Positions 57,550 through 60,000 of a stretch of 60,000 nucleotides of DNA are shown piece after piece. The translations under genes and the position numbers were made by a program. Every line of letters starts with the position of its first letter. Positions within the stretch are counted from its first letter, which is position 1. Origin of the DNA: Polytrichum commune (lineage: Eukaryota > Streptophyta > Polytrichopsida > Polytrichales > Polytrichaceae); NCBI GenBank assembly GCA_950295325.1, contig OX485809.1:33482001-33542000 (forward strand), given 5' to 3'. The notes below the pieces were generated by a model. It had not been told where the DNA came from. It did no database searches and worked only from the letters and a program-made list of their open reading frames with translations.

Positions 57550-59819
57550 CTCTTCACCACTTGATAATCACAAACTTACACGATGTGCAATCGAGTTGCC
57601 TTTGCAAATAGGTTGCTTCTTTGCCTATGCAAATTACCTTGAATATAAATTAAATTCACAAAACTAAAGCTTTGTTTATCAACCCGTATGGCTATCACAA
57701 TAGAAGCATTTCTTTGTTAAATTATTATAAAAAAAAAACCACTACTGTATCCAATATTTAAAATTGTGTGGAATATCCATGAACTAACGTGGGGCAACCT
57801 AATCACACATGTCAATGTGGATGTTCTTTCCACCTCCGACATGAGGCATTTAGCATTTGTCCTACAATTTTACTTAGTGAGCCCGTTCCAAGTTCACATA
57901 TGAGCTCGCAGGCATTGTCTCTTCTCTAGATGTCCTTTTGCATTGTGTTGTTTATAATCACTAAAGGCATGCAATTAACTTTGCCCGACCGTCCCATTGT
58001 ACACGTTTATATTATAATCTTCTAATTTGGGATTTGTGGACAATTGAAGTTTGTGTGGACAATCTTAACATAAGAAAGGTGTCATTTTTACAATCATATA
58101 TACCTTAGAGGTACAATGTCTTTGTAGTAAGATGTTCAATTGGGATGAACTTTTTGATCGATTTTGGAGAGATTTTGCTTGAGCACATAGTCCAATCACA
58201 TCCTAACATGTGTCCTTTTAGTGTGCATTCCTAACTACAAGCATTGCCATGTACCATTCAAATATAGGCATTTATGTAAGACCAATGTTTGATTAAGGCC
58301 CACAAACCTTCATACCTAAGAATGTTCTATGTTTTACACATTCCTCTTGCAAGTTGGCACTTTAAAGTATGTGGGCCTTATGTGGTCACTCTTCTCAACT
58401 CCTTGGTAATGGGGTGGTATACAACAAAGTTTTGTAGTTCAAAATGTACCTTAAAAAGACAAGTGCTCCGTTGAGATTGAACTATGTCCTCTCATTTTTA
58501 CTTTCACAGTAGGGTGATCCCTATATAACATTACACATCTCCTTGGCTATGTTCTGCGGGACCATGTATCACATGAGCATAATTATCCTTTAATTTTGGG
58601 ATTCCCCATGTATGTGTGAGCACTCACGTTGTGTATTGTGAACTTTTCGACAAATAAATGTAAGTTACTAGAGCCTTTCAATCACAACCTCTTTCTTTGG
58701 GAAGAGACCATGATGTAGTTGCTTAATAATATTATGTTGAAATGAGGTACCATAGAGGGCGCTCATGCCGGAATGTAGTTTCCACGTGGGAGTCAAGAGG
58801 GTTTCAACCAATGTATGATTGACACCCGATTGACACATGGCAAAACTTGAGGGGAAATGTATAATTTTTTTGTCGGATTAGAGAGCCTACAATGGTGTTT
58901 GCTTACACCTACCAAAGGAGAGGGGGGGGGGGGAGGACATTCGTTGCCTATAAGTTTGTTGTTGGTTCATCCCAATTTAAACTCACCAAATGATATATGG
59001 TATTTAATGCCATGTACAATAAGCTAGGGGCTCTTGGAGTGCACATGGGCTCCTTGAGTCTTGCTCTCCGGATTATAGCTAAGTTATTTTGCTCTTGTCT
59101 TTGTTTGTTTGGTGCAACTATTGAGTTACATGCTATGGATGAAAAAATGTTCATTGATGACTTCCTCATTAGAAATTAAAGTGAACATGGATTGTACATG
59201 TAACCCAGGCATATTTAATTCACGATTTATATTTGTATATGTAGTTGAGGCATTTATCACATTGAATTGAAAATCTTAATATAAGTACATGAGTGCATTT
59301 TTTAGGATGCCGTTAGAACGTATACATTTGTTTTTCTTTATAAAATTCTCGAATATAGAAGGTTTAATTTCATAATGACCCACACACTTCATTTAGGTCT
59401 CCAATGAAGAGTCTGCCCTCTAGGGTCACACTATTTGATATTAGCTTTAAATGCATTGAAGTTTGATTTTAAAGATATGAGAGTAAGTTCAAAGAGGAAC
59501 TCTAAAGCTTCACAATGTTCATGTATATGTATGGCTACCCTCATGACGTAAATGATATTTCATTGTAGTTTGTAAACCTACACTAGACGACCTTGAGGGG
59601 CATATCCACACATGTTACAGCCATGTAATTTTGTCTTATGTTAAAACAATCACTGTATTTGACCTTCAATTGTAGAACCAAATATTATGTCACAAACATC
59701 CTATATTGGATGGATGAAGTCACCAATATTTTATGATTGCTTGTTACAATAGAATAATTGATCATGGATGGATGAGTACATGTATTTCATCCATAATTTA
59801 CTTTCTTCATGATGTAATC
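57550..59819. other. Intergenic, with R7 repeat segment
   Basis: R7 copy at about 58740-58890 and a run of 12 G at 58921-58932. No coding region supported. Confidence 0.45.
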
Positions 59820-60000
59820 GGCTTATGCCCCCTTCCCACCTGACTTTAGTTAAGACCCAAAGTATTTCCTAAAAACCGGGTAAAGCTCCCTCGGTTATAG
59901 CGGAGGCATCCGACTATCCCAATGCACCTACAAGAACTTGCTCCGGAGATTTTCAAGTAGGTTTTAGTTAAGTAGCTTTCACACATGTTCATGGTTTTAT
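59820..60000 (+). repeat. R5 dispersed repeat, copy 2, cut by the window edge
   Basis: Colinear with 43240-43425. Confidence 0.6.

Overview
This window is AT-rich, gene-poor nuclear DNA from a land plant, most likely a flowering plant. The evidence is one multi-exon gene with canonical GT-AG introns and a C-terminus typical of plant HGSNAT/DUF5009-type membrane proteins, set among plant-type mobile-element remains (Stowaway, PIF/Harbinger, hAT and CACTA-like MITEs, Ty1/copia, a LINE with a plant zf-RVT end, SINEs). I cannot name the species.

The only gene I can support spans 14577-24614 on the plus strand. I assembled 13 exons by hand; every junction keeps the frame, giving 1410 nt and a 469-residue polytopic membrane protein related to heparan-alpha-glucosaminide N-acetyltransferase. 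No premature stop or frameshift is present, so it looks functional. Its introns 1, 5, 9 and 11 each hold a mobile-element fossil.

Left flank (1-14576): layered non-autonomous elements. It has a hAT-like element inside an older dispersed repeat (called R1 here), an exact 269-bp-period tandem duplication, a TIR family (R3) carrying its own hAT MITE, a 67-bp Stowaway, and a 517-bp near-perfect palindrome with TTA target duplications that sits inside the end of another MITE (R11), about 0.7 kb upstream of the gene.

Right flank (24615-60000): SINE-like sequence, R1 copies, imperfect tandem repeats (27.5-28.1 kb, 29 kb), a dead Ty1/copia element (34.1-35.95 kb, minus), a palindromic CACTA-like MITE (37.1 kb), a probable PIF/Harbinger transposase fragment (38.9-39.4 kb), a minisatellite with inverted flanks (41.4 kb), further copies of the TIR families R2, R4 and R11, a second LINE remnant (52.4 kb) and a 5'-truncated SINE (57.3 kb). 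No tRNA, rRNA or CRISPR array was found. I saw no multi-gene system. The most interesting content is the set of uncharacterised dispersed families whose insertions can be dated against empty sites inside the same window.
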